Below, piece by piece: positions 36,048 through 43,984 of a stretch of 64,000 bases of DNA. The stretch covers positions 62,001-126,000 of the forward strand of contig NZ_QVIO01000005.1 of assembly GCF_003416895.1 (NCBI RefSeq), in the 5' to 3' direction. Source of the stretch: Duganella sp. BJB476. Lineage in GTDB: Bacteria; Pseudomonadota; Gammaproteobacteria; Burkholderiales; Burkholderiaceae_D. Position 1 is the stretch's first letter; every line of letters begins with the position of its first letter. Under the pieces are notes generated by a model that was not told where the DNA came from, searched no databases, and saw only the letters and a program-made list of their open reading frames with translations. Made by a program: the position numbers and the translations under genes.

Positions 36048-36469
36048 AACTGTTCCGTATTTTGATGCTGCCCCTGCTGCTGCTGTGCGCCCAGGCGTCG
36101 CAGGCCGAGGCGCCGCGCGTGGAAAAAGTGGTCTATCACTTCAGCGAGAGCGGCAATGCCATGGGCGGCTTGCGCAACATCCGCAACCACCTGGACGCCA
36201 GTCCCAATGCGCAGATCGTCGTCGTGGCGCTGGGCGCGGGCATCGATTTCCTGCTCGACGGTGAGAAGGACAAGAACGGCAATCCGTATGAAGTGGTGGT
36301 GCAGGAGCTGGCGGCCCGCCATGTGCAGTTCCGAGTCTGCAACAACACGCTGAAAGCACGCAACATCAGCAAGGACAAGGTGCTGCCGGAAGCAACCATC
36401 GTCCCATCCGGCGTGGCGGAAATCAGCCGATTACAGGCATTGGAAGGCTACGCTTACATCAAGCCGTAG
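36044..36469 (+). CDS. DsrE-family secreted protein
   Basis: The 141-residue protein has a signal peptide (ILMLPLLLLCAQASQAEA) and a DsrE/DsrF-like fold: VYHFSESGNAMGGLRNIRNHL, then IVVVALGAGIDFLLDG. A single conserved cysteine lies in VQFRVCNNTLKARN, the position used for sulfur transfer in the family. It closes the sox operon and may bind or relay sulfur in the periplasm. The AAGGAG site and the 4-base overlap support the ATG at 36044. Confidence 0.82.
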   Translation: MKLFRILMLPLLLLCAQASQAEAPRVEKVVYHFSESGNAMGGLRNIRNHLDASPNAQIVVVALGAGIDFLLDGEKDKNGNPYEVVVQELAARHVQFRVCNNTLKARNISKDKVLPEATIVPSGVAEISRLQALEGYAYIKP

Positions 36470-36520
36470 GCTGTTCAAGAGTTTGTGTCAGTGCAGTACC
36501 CAGGCTGATGCGATTGAGCA

Positions 36521-37255
36521 TCAAGGTGTCGCATCGCGATAGCGCGCCACGATACGCTCGATGCTGCCGTCATCGATCAAGCTATCGAGCGCATGGTTCA
36601 TGCGCGCCGCGCCCAGCTTCGCGCGGCGCGAAAATGCGCAGCGCGCGTGGAACCTGGAGACCACCAGGTCAATGCGTAGCTGATGTCTGGGATCGATGCG
36701 CATTTGATAGCCCGCCATCAATTCCTCGACGATCGCATACTGGCTGCGGCCTGCCATCAACTTGCGCAGGCTATGCTCGGCGGTCGGCCCGTCGTCACGC
36801 AAGAAACGCGGCCCTAGCGCATCGACCAGCTGCGGATAGCGATAACCGCTCACTGTCCCCACCCGCTGGTCGGCCAGGTCATTGAGCGTATTGATACGCG
36901 GCGCATCGGCGCGCGCCACCAGCACGCCACCGTCGGACATGATGGGATGACTCCAGTCGAATTCCCCGTCCAGCCAGCCGGGTAAGACGTAGCACAGGCA
37001 ATCGGCCTCGCCCCGTTGCAGTACCATGGACACGCGTTTGCTCGGCACCGTAATGTAGCGGGCCTCCACGCCCAGGCGCTTGGCGAAGGCATCGCCCAGG
37101 TCTTTCAGGATGCCGCTCTTGAGCTGGCCCTCTTCAAACTGCATCAGCGGCATCGCATGGTTGGCCGGCGCGACAAAGACGATTTCCGCCGCCAGCGAAC
37201 TGGCCTGCCGGGTCATCAACAACACCGTCAAAGTGACCAAGATTGCTCGCCACAT
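36521..37255 (-). CDS. periplasmic substrate-binding protein, SBP_bac_3 type
   Basis: The 244-residue orphan solute-binding protein has a signal peptide (AILVTLTVLLMTRQASSLAAE). Its domain has FEEGQLKSGILKDLGDAFAKRLG, SMVLQRGEADCLCYVLPGW and INTLNDLADQRVGTVSGYRY. The ATG at 37255 follows GGAGAG; the frame extends further upstream but without a signal peptide. It is convergent with the sox operon and has no linked transporter. The ligand is unknown. Confidence 0.78.
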   Translation of the reverse strand: MWRAILVTLTVLLMTRQASSLAAEIVFVAPANHAMPLMQFEEGQLKSGILKDLGDAFAKRLGVEARYITVPSKRVSMVLQRGEADCLCYVLPGWLDGEFDWSHPIMSDGGVLVARADAPRINTLNDLADQRVGTVSGYRYPQLVDALGPRFLRDDGPTAEHSLRKLMAGRSQYAIVEELMAGYQMRIDPRHQLRIDLVVSRFHARCAFSRRAKLGAARMNHALDSLIDDGSIERIVARYRDATP

Positions 37256-37403
37256 GCGCTCTCTCCGGACAAGTTCCGGCATCCGAATGGCGGTGCCGGG
37301 ACTATCAAAAGTATACTCTTCTCTCGGCATTAGGAACACCGTACCGTCCACGCCCCTCTCGATCGCGGCGGCGTTAACGAAATTGATATTTAGCTCAAGG
37401 TCC

Positions 37404-37423
37404 GAGTATGACAATTCATACTC
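37404..37423. promoter_or_regulatory. 7+7 inverted repeat
   Basis: GAGTATG and CATACTC are separated by ACAATT, a symmetric site of the size used by dimeric regulators. It lies about 150 bases ahead of the divergent binding-protein gene and about 420 bases ahead of the porin gene. A related GTATAC lies near 37309. Confidence 0.3.
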
Positions 37424-37603
37424 TTGCACCGGCGCTTGGCCCCATCCATCTCAAAAAAATTCATGTAATCAATGGCTTGGTTCAATAGTCCGGCTTGCCA
37501 TTCCCATGGCACGGATAGTGCTATCTCTGTTGTGAAAAGCATATTCGATGACGGCCATCCGCTTCGAATCGCTTTTTACTACAAATAAAACGGAGACCAA
37601 AAA

Positions 37604-37648
37604 ATGAACAAAGTAATTCCCGCCCGAACGCGCAAGCCAGCTTCTTGA
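37604..37648 (+). CDS. possible 14-codon leader peptide
   Basis: A 14-codon frame (MNKVIPARTRKPAS) starts at an ATG with a strong CGGAGACC ribosome site. It is directly followed by a GC-rich imperfect hairpin (37651-37691). It lies in the 586-base stretch (37256-37841) before the porin gene, where no longer gene is convincing. It could be an attenuator leader or the remnant start of a lost gene. Confidence 0.3.
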   Translation: MNKVIPARTRKPAS

Positions 37649-37650
37649 CG

Positions 37651-37691
37651 TAAGCGCCGGCACCGCCTCTCTGGCGGCGCCGCTTGCGCGT
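37651..37691 (+). promoter_or_regulatory. GC-rich hairpin in the porin leader region
   Basis: The arms around TCTCT pair CCGCC with GGCGG and then, after one mismatch, GCCG/CGGC- and GCGC-type blocks, giving about 13 pairs. No T-run follows, so it is not a classical terminator. It sits 3 bases after the 14-codon frame and 151 bases before the porin start. Confidence 0.35.
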
Positions 37692-37841
37692 CACTCCATC
37701 GCTAATTTCACGGCTGACCGAGCCCGGACCTTGCTCCCGCAAGTCCGGCGGGTATCGCTGCGCCCTCGATTTTCCGGGTGCGGCGTTCCAGTGCTCCCGG
37801 TCGCGTGGTTGTACCTATCACACAATCTTATTGGATCGTTT

Positions 37842-38849
37842 ATGAAAGCATCATTAGTAGCTGGTCTCTTGCTCGCCTCCACAGCCGGCGCCGCCTCAGC
37901 GCAATCTGGCATCACCGTCTACGGCATACTGGACGCGGGCATCACCCGCGAAACCGGGGGCGCCGATGGCGCGGTCACCAAGCTGGCCTCTGGCGTGCAG
38001 TCCGGCAGCCGGCTGGGCTTCAAAGGGCAGGAGGACCTGGGCAATGGCATGAACGCCCACTTCGTGCTGGAGAACGGGCTGGATCTCGACACCGGCAAGG
38101 CGCGCCAGAACGGCGCTTTGTTCGGCCGCCATGCCTATGTCGGCCTGACTACCAGCGCCGGTACCGTCAACCTGGGCCGTCAATGCAACCCGATCTTCAT
38201 CGCGCTGGACGGCATCGACCCGTTTGAAACCGGCTTTACTGGTGCCGCCACCAACCTGATGAGCATCGGCACGGCACGTACCAATAACACCATCAGCTAT
38301 GCAACGCCCAAGCTGAATGGACTGTCGGCCACCGTGATGTATGGTTTTGGCGAACAGCCCGGCGATAGCACCTTGGGCCGTACCGTCGCTTTTTCCGTCG
38401 ACTACGCCGCGGGCCCGTGGGTGGGAACCTTGGCATATGACAGCTTGAAGGCCACTTCTTTCAATACGCTGAAAGAGGTCCTGCTGGGCGCCAGCTACAA
38501 CTTCGGCCCCGCGACCGTGCACGCCGCGTTTGAAACCGAAAAGAACGACGTCGGCGGCGATTTCCGCGACTTCCTGCTGGGCGCCTCAGTGCCGCTCGGA
38601 CAGGGCAAGCTGCTGGCCTCGTATGTGAAAAAGCAGGACCGTTCCGCGACCCAGCGGGGCGGAAGACAGCTTGCGGTGGGCTATACCTACGCGCTGTCCA
38701 AACGCACCAACCTCTACAGTTCATTCGGCACCATCCGCAACGAGCTGGCCGCCACCAATGTGGTGGGCGATGCCTCCAGCGGCGGCAGCGCGCCGGCTGC
38801 CGGAGATGGATCGCGAGCACTGTCGGTCGGAATCCGTCATAAGTTCTGA
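37842..38849 (+). CDS. Gram-negative trimeric porin
   Basis: The 335-residue porin has a signal peptide (LVAGLLLASTAGAASAQS) and then the betaproteobacterial porin start GITVYGILDAGITRETGG. Typical strands include GSRLGFKGQEDLGNGMNAHF and FGRHAYVGLTTSAGTVNLGRQ, and it ends LSVGIRHKF with the C-terminal Phe needed for BAM assembly. It forms an outer-membrane diffusion channel. The preceding 586 bases hold only an inverted repeat, a 14-codon frame and a hairpin. Confidence 0.92.
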   Translation: MKASLVAGLLLASTAGAASAQSGITVYGILDAGITRETGGADGAVTKLASGVQSGSRLGFKGQEDLGNGMNAHFVLENGLDLDTGKARQNGALFGRHAYVGLTTSAGTVNLGRQCNPIFIALDGIDPFETGFTGAATNLMSIGTARTNNTISYATPKLNGLSATVMYGFGEQPGDSTLGRTVAFSVDYAAGPWVGTLAYDSLKATSFNTLKEVLLGASYNFGPATVHAAFETEKNDVGGDFRDFLLGASVPLGQGKLLASYVKKQDRSATQRGGRQLAVGYTYALSKRTNLYSSFGTIRNELAATNVVGDASSGGSAPAAGDGSRALSVGIRHKF

Positions 38850-38882
38850 CATCCCGACGAATAAAACCCACAAAGCACCACC

Positions 38883-38911
38883 GGGGTTAGTCCCCTTTCG
38901 GGACCAGACCC
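38883..38911. repeat. short dispersed GGGGTT/GGGAC-type hairpin repeat
   Basis: GGGGTTAGTCCCC and GGGACCAGACCC form an imperfect hairpin between the porin and the asparaginase genes. The GGGnC/GnCCC style is shared with repeats at 40047, 40152 and 53409, so it looks like a member of a genome-wide repeat family. Confidence 0.4.
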
Positions 38912-38942
38912 TATCCATCCCCTTATCTTTCTTGGAGACTCT

Positions 38943-40031
38943 ATGTTCGTTCCTATTTCCTCCCGTCTGTTGTCCGCGCTGTGCGCCTTCACACTGCTGG
39001 CCGGGGCTGTTCCAGCGGTCCGCGCCGCTGACGCCGCGCCATCGGCCCATGTGACCATCCTGGCCACCGGCGGCACCATCGCCGGCAGCGGCGCCACCAG
39101 CACCACCACGGTCGGCTACACCGCCGCTACAGTCGGGGTCGACCGCCTGATCCAGGCCGTGCCGGAACTGGCCAAGGTGGCGCAAGTCAAGGGTGAGCAA
39201 GTGTTCCAGATCGCCAGCGAAAACATGAGCAACGAACACTGGCTGGTGCTGGCCAAGCGCGTCAACACGCTGCTGGCCCAGCCTGATGTGGATGGCATCG
39301 TCATCACCCACGGCACCGATACGCTGGAAGAGACCGCCTTCTTCCTCGACATGGTAGTGAAGAGCCACAAGCCGGTGGTGCTGGTCGGCGCCATGCGTCC
39401 GGGCACCGCGCTGTCGGCCGACGGTCCGATCAACCTGTACAACGCGGTGCTGCTGGCGGCCAGCAAGGAAGCCATCGGCAAGGGCGTGCTGGTGGCTTTG
39501 AACGACCAGATCCAGGGCGCGCGCGACGTCACCAAGACCAACACCTCGACCCTGGACAGCTTCAAGACGCCGGAGCTGGGCATGCTGGGCTACATCCAGG
39601 GCAACAAGCCCTACTTCTACCACACCAGCACGCGCAAGCACACGGCCGACACCGAGTTTGACATCAGCAAGCTGGACGCGCTGCCGCAGGTCGACATCGT
39701 CTACGGCTACGCCAACGTCAACCCGGTTGCATTGAATGCGCTGGTGGCCGCTGGCGCCAAGGGCATCATCCACGCCGGCGTCGGCGACGGCAGCCTGGCG
39801 TCCAAGGTCCTGCCTTCGCTGACCGCGGCCCGCAAGCAAGGCGTGCTGATCGTGCGCTCGGCCCGCGTCGGCCAAGGTATCGTGGCCCGCAACGGCGAAG
39901 CCAACGACGATGAGCTGGACTTCGTGGTCTCCGATACGCTGAATGCGCAAAAGGCGCGCATCCTGCTGATGCTGGCCCTGACCAAGACCAGCGACAGTAA
40001 GGAAATCCAGCGCATGTTCTACACCTACTAA
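38943..40031 (+). CDS. ansB: L-asparaginase type II (periplasmic)
   Basis: The 362-residue enzyme hydrolyses L-asparagine to aspartate and ammonia. It has a signal peptide ending AVRAAD and both catalytic threonine motifs: ILATGGTIAG near residue 40 and VITHGTDTLEET near 120. The conserved ARVGQGIV and C-terminal EIQRMFYTY segments are also present. Length and signal peptide fit the type II periplasmic form. The gene stands alone after the porin gene, with a TTGGAG site. Confidence 0.93.
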   Translation: MFVPISSRLLSALCAFTLLAGAVPAVRAADAAPSAHVTILATGGTIAGSGATSTTTVGYTAATVGVDRLIQAVPELAKVAQVKGEQVFQIASENMSNEHWLVLAKRVNTLLAQPDVDGIVITHGTDTLEETAFFLDMVVKSHKPVVLVGAMRPGTALSADGPINLYNAVLLAASKEAIGKGVLVALNDQIQGARDVTKTNTSTLDSFKTPELGMLGYIQGNKPYFYHTSTRKHTADTEFDISKLDALPQVDIVYGYANVNPVALNALVAAGAKGIIHAGVGDGSLASKVLPSLTAARKQGVLIVRSARVGQGIVARNGEANDDELDFVVSDTLNAQKARILLMLALTKTSDSKEIQRMFYTY

Positions 40032-40046
40032 AACTTGGAAAACTCC

Positions 40047-40071
40047 GGGGGCAGGTCTGCCATTCGGACAA
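40047..40071. repeat. half copy of the inverted-repeat element found at 53409-53493
   Basis: These 25 bases match one arm of the 53409-53433 repeat at about 21 of 25 positions and share TCTG-C-CATTCGGACA. It begins 16 bases after the asparaginase stop. Confidence 0.5.
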
Positions 40072-40151
40072 AAAAGTTCATCACGGATGATGGGGAAAGG
40101 TCGAACTTACCCCGCAAGCTTTAGCAACGACGTATGCTGCACCGCTTAGGA

Positions 40152-40279
40152 GTCGGACCATCTACGGGGTCCGACCCCGCCGGCCAGCGACTGCTTAACC
40201 TCGATAAACTGGTCAAGCGTTAAAACGAGCTGCAAAGTAATGTCTCGCCTGATTGAACGCTCTTGGAGCTGCTCACGTC
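40152..40279 (-). pseudogene. possible gene remnant containing a repeat hairpin
   Basis: On the minus strand an open stretch of about 42 codons (containing LQLVLTLDQFIEVKQSLAGG) ends at a stop just before 40152, with a stop also at its upstream end and no start. Its end contains the hairpin GTCGGACC/GGTCCGAC (40152-40175). It looks like a decayed gene end or a repeat-borne frame. The surrounding gap (40032-40453) holds otherwise only repeat-like pieces. Confidence 0.3.
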
Positions 40280-40453
40280 AAAAGCTTTCCCATACACACA
40301 AAAGTTTTGCTTGGCAGCTCGGCCATGCTATAAAATGCAATTTTGGCAATGTTGTGCCATGGCGGTGGCGAGTATCGCGGCCGTTGCATATGCAAAACTC
40401 CCCTCGTGGGAACGAGAGTCAAGTTCGTAGGCCAAGTCATCCCAAAGGAACTC

Positions 40454-41080
40454 ATGGAACTCACCCAACTCATTGAGCAAACAACTCGCGTTCTTACAGT
40501 AGTTGGCGGCCTTGGGTCGGTCGCTCTTCTTGTGAAGACAGTGATCGAACTGAGTACCGGCCCGACCATTCGCGCCCGTAGTGAGTACGAGTTCGCGAAG
40601 TCGTTAGCACAACAAACCGGTGATCCTGCACTGAACAGCTATGTAGAAGAGCTTGCGTTCAAAATTTTGATTGGCGATCAAAATCTGAACATGAGTCAGA
40701 GACGCGCCTTACTCACTCTACCAAATCGGGTCCGGTCCATGCCGCGATATTTGAAATCGCGCCGATTTTTAACTGTTCATCACTCTGGCCAAGTTTTACG
40801 GTGGAAGGTGGAGCGCTATAAATCGCGCTGGTACAGAAAGTCGATAATGGGAACGCTGTTCTTCCTCTATCTGGCGTTTTCGTTAGTTGGCCTGCCGGCA
40901 TTGTTCGGTCCGTATCCTAAAACCTTCTCCTTGATTCTGGATGCAATTCTTAAGCTTCCGCCGCTAGCCTCGTTGTACTTCGTCTTTTTAGCCGGCTTGT
41001 GCCTGTTCCACGCTTTAACTCTCAGCACAGCCGAGTCTCTCATTGAAGAAGTAGAGGCGGTCGGCCCGTTCCTCCAGTAG
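40454..41080 (+). CDS. membrane protein of unknown function
   Basis: This is a 208-residue protein of no recognised family. A hydrophobic N-terminal segment (VLTVVGGLGSVALLVKTVIEL) is followed by a charged cytosolic region of about 100 residues. Two C-terminal transmembrane helices follow (TLFFLYLAFSLVGLPALF and ASLYFVFLAGLCLFHALTL). The ATG at 40454 has AAAGGAA ahead; the frame is open further upstream without a better start. Codon use and GC content are clearly lower than in neighbouring genes, and repeats and a transposase remnant flank it, suggesting acquired DNA. Confidence 0.6.
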   Translation: MELTQLIEQTTRVLTVVGGLGSVALLVKTVIELSTGPTIRARSEYEFAKSLAQQTGDPALNSYVEELAFKILIGDQNLNMSQRRALLTLPNRVRSMPRYLKSRRFLTVHHSGQVLRWKVERYKSRWYRKSIMGTLFFLYLAFSLVGLPALFGPYPKTFSLILDAILKLPPLASLYFVFLAGLCLFHALTLSTAESLIEEVEAVGPFLQ

Positions 41081-41130
41081 ACGAATGTATCGAGCTCGCC
41101 TAGTACGTACCGACAGCTAGCTTATGCAGT

Positions 41131-41247
41131 CACATTCGCGACCAGGTCCCATTGAGAGAGATCGCCAGGCGATTGGGAGTCTCCAGAAACACCGTCCGAC
41201 GCTATGGCTATTCGAAGCCAGCAGGAAAAGACGCTAGTCGAAATTGA
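41131..41247 (+). pseudogene. IS21-type transposase (IstA) N-terminal remnant
   Basis: The translated stretch HIRDQVPLREIARRLGVSRN followed by TVRRY matches the helix-turn-helix near the N-terminus of IS21-family IstA transposases. The frame then degenerates and stops at 41245. No start, catalytic domain or IstB is present, so it is a short relic of an insertion sequence. Confidence 0.7.
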
Positions 41248-41288
41248 CATCAGCGAAAAAATTGCGTTTTGAAAAATGGGAGCGATAG

Positions 41289-41597
41289 ATGCGTATTTAC
41301 TTAGACGACGAACGCACCACGCCTGAGGGCTGGGTTCGCACCTACTGGCCCGAGGAAGTGATCGCTCTGCTTGAACAAGGGGGAGTTACCCACGTTAGCC
41401 TCGATCATGACCTAGGGGACGATGAGCGAGGAACAGGCTACGACGTCATTCTATGGATCGAAGAGGCGGTTGCACTCAGGGGGTTTAGCCCTCCGGCACT
41501 CTTTGTCCATTCGGCTAACAGCTCTGCACGGGAAAAAATGTTAGCTGGTATCAACGCTATTGAGACTCTCGCGAAGCGGCAGACAGATCAAGGCTAA
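41289..41597 (+). CDS. cyclic-phosphate-processing receiver-domain protein (cREC)
   Basis: The 102-residue protein begins MRIYLDDERTTPEGW and has SLDHDLGDDERGTGYDV (Asp39, His40, Asp41) and LFVHSANSSAREKM. These are features of the stand-alone receiver-like domain described as cyclic-phosphate processing (cREC_REC), proposed to act in RNA-end or nucleotide metabolism linked to conflict systems. It is not a normal response regulator, because the extra Asp/His pairs suggest catalysis. It lies between an IS21 relic and a tRNA gene in lower-GC DNA. The start has GGGAGCGAT upstream. Confidence 0.72.
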   Translation: MRIYLDDERTTPEGWVRTYWPEEVIALLEQGGVTHVSLDHDLGDDERGTGYDVILWIEEAVALRGFSPPALFVHSANSSAREKMLAGINAIETLAKRQTDQG

Positions 41598-41670
41598 GTC
41601 CGAGCATATGTAAGCTCAATGCAGCACAACTGTGCCAACGATCCTTTTACAACGCCTGATGACAGAAAGC

Positions 41671-41703
41671 TTGGCACAATTTTGTGCACAGTGAGTGTGC
41701 CAA
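41671..41703. repeat. 8+8 inverted repeat beside the tRNA gene
   Basis: TTGGCACA and TGTGCCAA are separated by 17 bases, with an internal GTGCAC palindrome. A further GTGCCAA copy lies near 41633. It is in the otherwise empty 176 bases between the receiver-domain gene and tRNA-Arg. Confidence 0.35.
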
Positions 41704-41773
41704 AATGTGCGAATTAACGCATCGCATTGCGAACCAATGCAACAGTTAAGTATTTGATTTATATAGGAAATTG

Positions 41774-41849
41774 TGGTGCGGCTGGCGGGGATCGAACCCA
41801 CGACCCTTGGCTTCGGAGGCCAATACTCTATCCACTGAGCTACAGCCGC
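41774..41849 (-). tRNA. tRNA-Arg (anticodon CCG)
   Basis: The 76-nt minus-strand cloverleaf starts GCGGCTGTAGCTCAG and has the acceptor stem GCGGCTG/CAGCCGC. The anticodon stem TTGGC/GCCAA holds the loop CTCCGAA (anticodon CCG), and the T-loop is GTTCGATC. An encoded CCA end follows at 41776-41774. It reads the CGG arginine codon. Confidence 0.95.
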
Positions 41850-42053
41850 GCTGGGGGAATTTCTGAAGTGTGCCGTAGGATACCGTTTTTATCGAGGGCC
41901 GTCCATGGAAAGTGTCGTTTTGAGCATCTTAGCGTTTCCAAGCAGGCATTTTTAAGTCTATAATCGCCCGTTTGGTGAAGGTTTTGCAAGGCAGCTGGTT
42001 GATACTTTTCTTCTCACGCCACCCGGCTTCGAAATTAGTCTGTTAAGGAAATC

Positions 42054-42602
42054 ATGAGCGACGCACATAACGAACACGAATCCGCCATCAGAACGCCTAC
42101 GCAGCTCGTTGCTGCTGTTATCGGCTTCTTTGGAGTCACAGTAATTGGCATCATCCTGCTGGTGCAGTACGTGACCGCAGACAAATTGACCGGCGCCGGC
42201 TCCAATAGCCAGGCCCCCGAAGAAATCGCCACCCGTATTGCCCCCGTCGCCGACGCCGGCTTTACGCTGAAAGACTCGAACGCGCCGAAAGTGCTGCAAA
42301 CCGGCGAAGCCATCTACACCTCGACCTGCGCAGCCTGCCACGGCAGCGGCGCCGCCGGTGCACCGAAGTTCGGTGACGCTGGTGCCTGGAGCGCTCGTAT
42401 CGCCCAAGGTTACGATACCGTGGTCAAGCACGCGCTCGAAGGCCTGCGCGCCATGCCAGCCAAAGGCGGCAACCCGGATCTGGACGACGTGGAAGTGGCT
42501 CGCGCCGTGGTCTACATGGCCAACAAAGGCGGCGCCAAGTTCAAGGAACCTGAAGCACCGGCTCCAGCGGCCGCAGCAGCAGCGTCCACGCCAGCCAAGT
42601 AA
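42054..42602 (+). CDS. membrane-anchored cytochrome c5-family protein
   Basis: The 182-residue protein has an N-terminal transmembrane anchor (LVAAVIGFFGVTVIGIILLV) and a single cytochrome c domain with heme site TCAACHGSG and methionine ligand in LRAMPAKGG. The tail is Ala/Pro-rich. It resembles the small cytochrome c5/c555-type electron carriers often encoded near tRNA genes in Burkholderiales. A strong terminator follows at 42622-42648. Confidence 0.88.
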   Translation: MSDAHNEHESAIRTPTQLVAAVIGFFGVTVIGIILLVQYVTADKLTGAGSNSQAPEEIATRIAPVADAGFTLKDSNAPKVLQTGEAIYTSTCAACHGSGAAGAPKFGDAGAWSARIAQGYDTVVKHALEGLRAMPAKGGNPDLDDVEVARAVVYMANKGGAKFKEPEAPAPAAAAAASTPAK

Positions 42603-42621
42603 GCCCCAGCCTCTCCTGAAG

Positions 42622-42648
42622 AACCGGCCCCATGCGGCCGGTTTTTTT
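42622..42648 (+). terminator. rho-independent terminator after the cytochrome c5 gene
   Basis: AACCGGCC and GGCCGGTT form an 8-bp stem around CCATGC and run into a seven-T tract. It lies 20 bases after the cytochrome stop and 10 bases from the convergent regulator's stop, so it may also serve that side partly. Confidence 0.85.
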
Positions 42649-42657
42649 ACGTCCGGA

Positions 42658-43983
42658 TTATTTGCGGCCGGTGACGATCTGGTATTTCTTCAGCTTGTCG
42701 TACAGGGTTTTGCGCGGCACCATCAGGTTGTCCGCCGCCAGCCCGACGTTGCCGTCGACCGCCGACAGCGCCTGCACGATCAGCTCGCGCTCGTGATGGT
42801 CGACCTGCTGCGGTAGCGACAAGGCCACGCCATCGACAGCCAGCGCCGGTGCTGCAACCGCCGCAGCGGCTATGCCCAGCACCAGCCGCTCGGCGAAGTT
42901 GCGCAACTCGCGCACATTGCCCGGCCAATCCGCCGCCTGCCACTGCGCCATCTGCTGCGCGCTCCAGTCCGGCAGCGGGCGATGGTAGCGGGCTGCAGCG
43001 TCGGCGGCGAAGTGGGCCAGCAGCAGTGGAATATCGTCGCGCCGGTCGCGCAGACGCGGCAGGTCGATGCTGACCACGCTGATGCGGTAGTACAGATCCT
43101 CGCGGAACTGGCCCTGCGCGCTCAACTGTAATAGATCAAGTTTGGTGGCGGCGACGATGGTGCAATCCAGCGCCACCGTCTCGTTGGCGCCCAGCCGTTC
43201 CAGCCGCCGCTCCTGCAACACCCGAAGCAATTTGACCTGCAAGGCCATCGGCATGCTTTCGATTTCGTCGAGGAAGACGGTGCCGCCCTGCGCGTACTCC
43301 AGCTTGCCGATGCGGCGCTTTTGCGCGCCGGTGAAAGCGCCCGCCTCGTGGCCGAAGATCTCGCTTTCAAACACCGATTCCGGCAGCGCGCCGCAGTTGA
43401 TGGCGACGAAGTTACCCTTGCGTCCGCTGGCCGCGTGCAGCAGGCGCGCGGCCACTTCCTTGCCGGTGCCGGTCTGGCCGTTGATCAGCACATCCACGCC
43501 GGCCGGGGCGATATTGCGGATCAGGACTTTCAACTGCTCGATGGCGGCCGAGCGGCCGACCAGGTCGGGCACGTCCGGATGCTGGGCGCGGGCGCTGCGC
43601 AGTTGGCGGTTTTCCAGCACCAGACGACGGCGTTCCTGGGCGCGGCGCACCGCTTCCAGCAGGCGCTCGGCCGCGAACGGTTTCTCGATGAAGTCGTAGG
43701 CGCCGCTGCGCATCGCGGCCACCGCCATCTCGACATCGCCGTGGCCGGTGACGACGATGACTGGCAATTCCGCGTCCAGCGCGGCGGCCTGCGCCAGCAG
43801 TTCCAGGCCGGAGCGGCCCGGCAAGCGCACGTCGGTGACGATCACGCCGGGATAATCGGCGCGCAGCAGCGCCAGCGCTTCCTCGGCGCTGGCGCAGGCC
43901 TGCACGCTGAAGCCGCCCAGTTCCAGCGTCTGGCTGGTGGCCAGGCGCAGCGCGGCTTCGTCTTCGATCAAAATAGCCTGCAC
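42658..43983 (-). CDS. sigma-54-dependent response regulator (DctD-like)
   Basis: The 441-residue NtrC-family activator has a receiver domain with phospho-acceptor Asp51 (VTDVRLPG) and an AAA+ domain with Walker A GQTGTGKE (169-176). The sigma-54-contacting loop GAFTGA lies at 215-220. A C-terminal Fis-type helix-turn-helix follows (GNVGLAADNLMVPRKTLYDKLKKY). It forms the last gene of a five-gene operon, 1 base after its kinase. The paired kinase and sequence resemble DctB/DctD, but the linked transporter is an ABC system, so the signal need not be a C4-dicarboxylate. It probably acts on the promoter at 48416-48431. Confidence 0.92.
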   Translation of the reverse strand: MQAILIEDEAALRLATSQTLELGGFSVQACASAEEALALLRADYPGVIVTDVRLPGRSGLELLAQAAALDAELPVIVVTGHGDVEMAVAAMRSGAYDFIEKPFAAERLLEAVRRAQERRRLVLENRQLRSARAQHPDVPDLVGRSAAIEQLKVLIRNIAPAGVDVLINGQTGTGKEVAARLLHAASGRKGNFVAINCGALPESVFESEIFGHEAGAFTGAQKRRIGKLEYAQGGTVFLDEIESMPMALQVKLLRVLQERRLERLGANETVALDCTIVAATKLDLLQLSAQGQFREDLYYRISVVSIDLPRLRDRRDDIPLLLAHFAADAAARYHRPLPDWSAQQMAQWQAADWPGNVRELRNFAERLVLGIAAAAVAAPALAVDGVALSLPQQVDHHERELIVQALSAVDGNVGLAADNLMVPRKTLYDKLKKYQIVTGRK

Positions 43984-43984
43984 T

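Noticed and set aside
41774..41849. tRNA-Arg as an integration site with a duplicated 3' end
   Set aside because: I looked for a second copy of the tRNA end in the neighbouring accessory patch and saw none, and no integrase gene is present.
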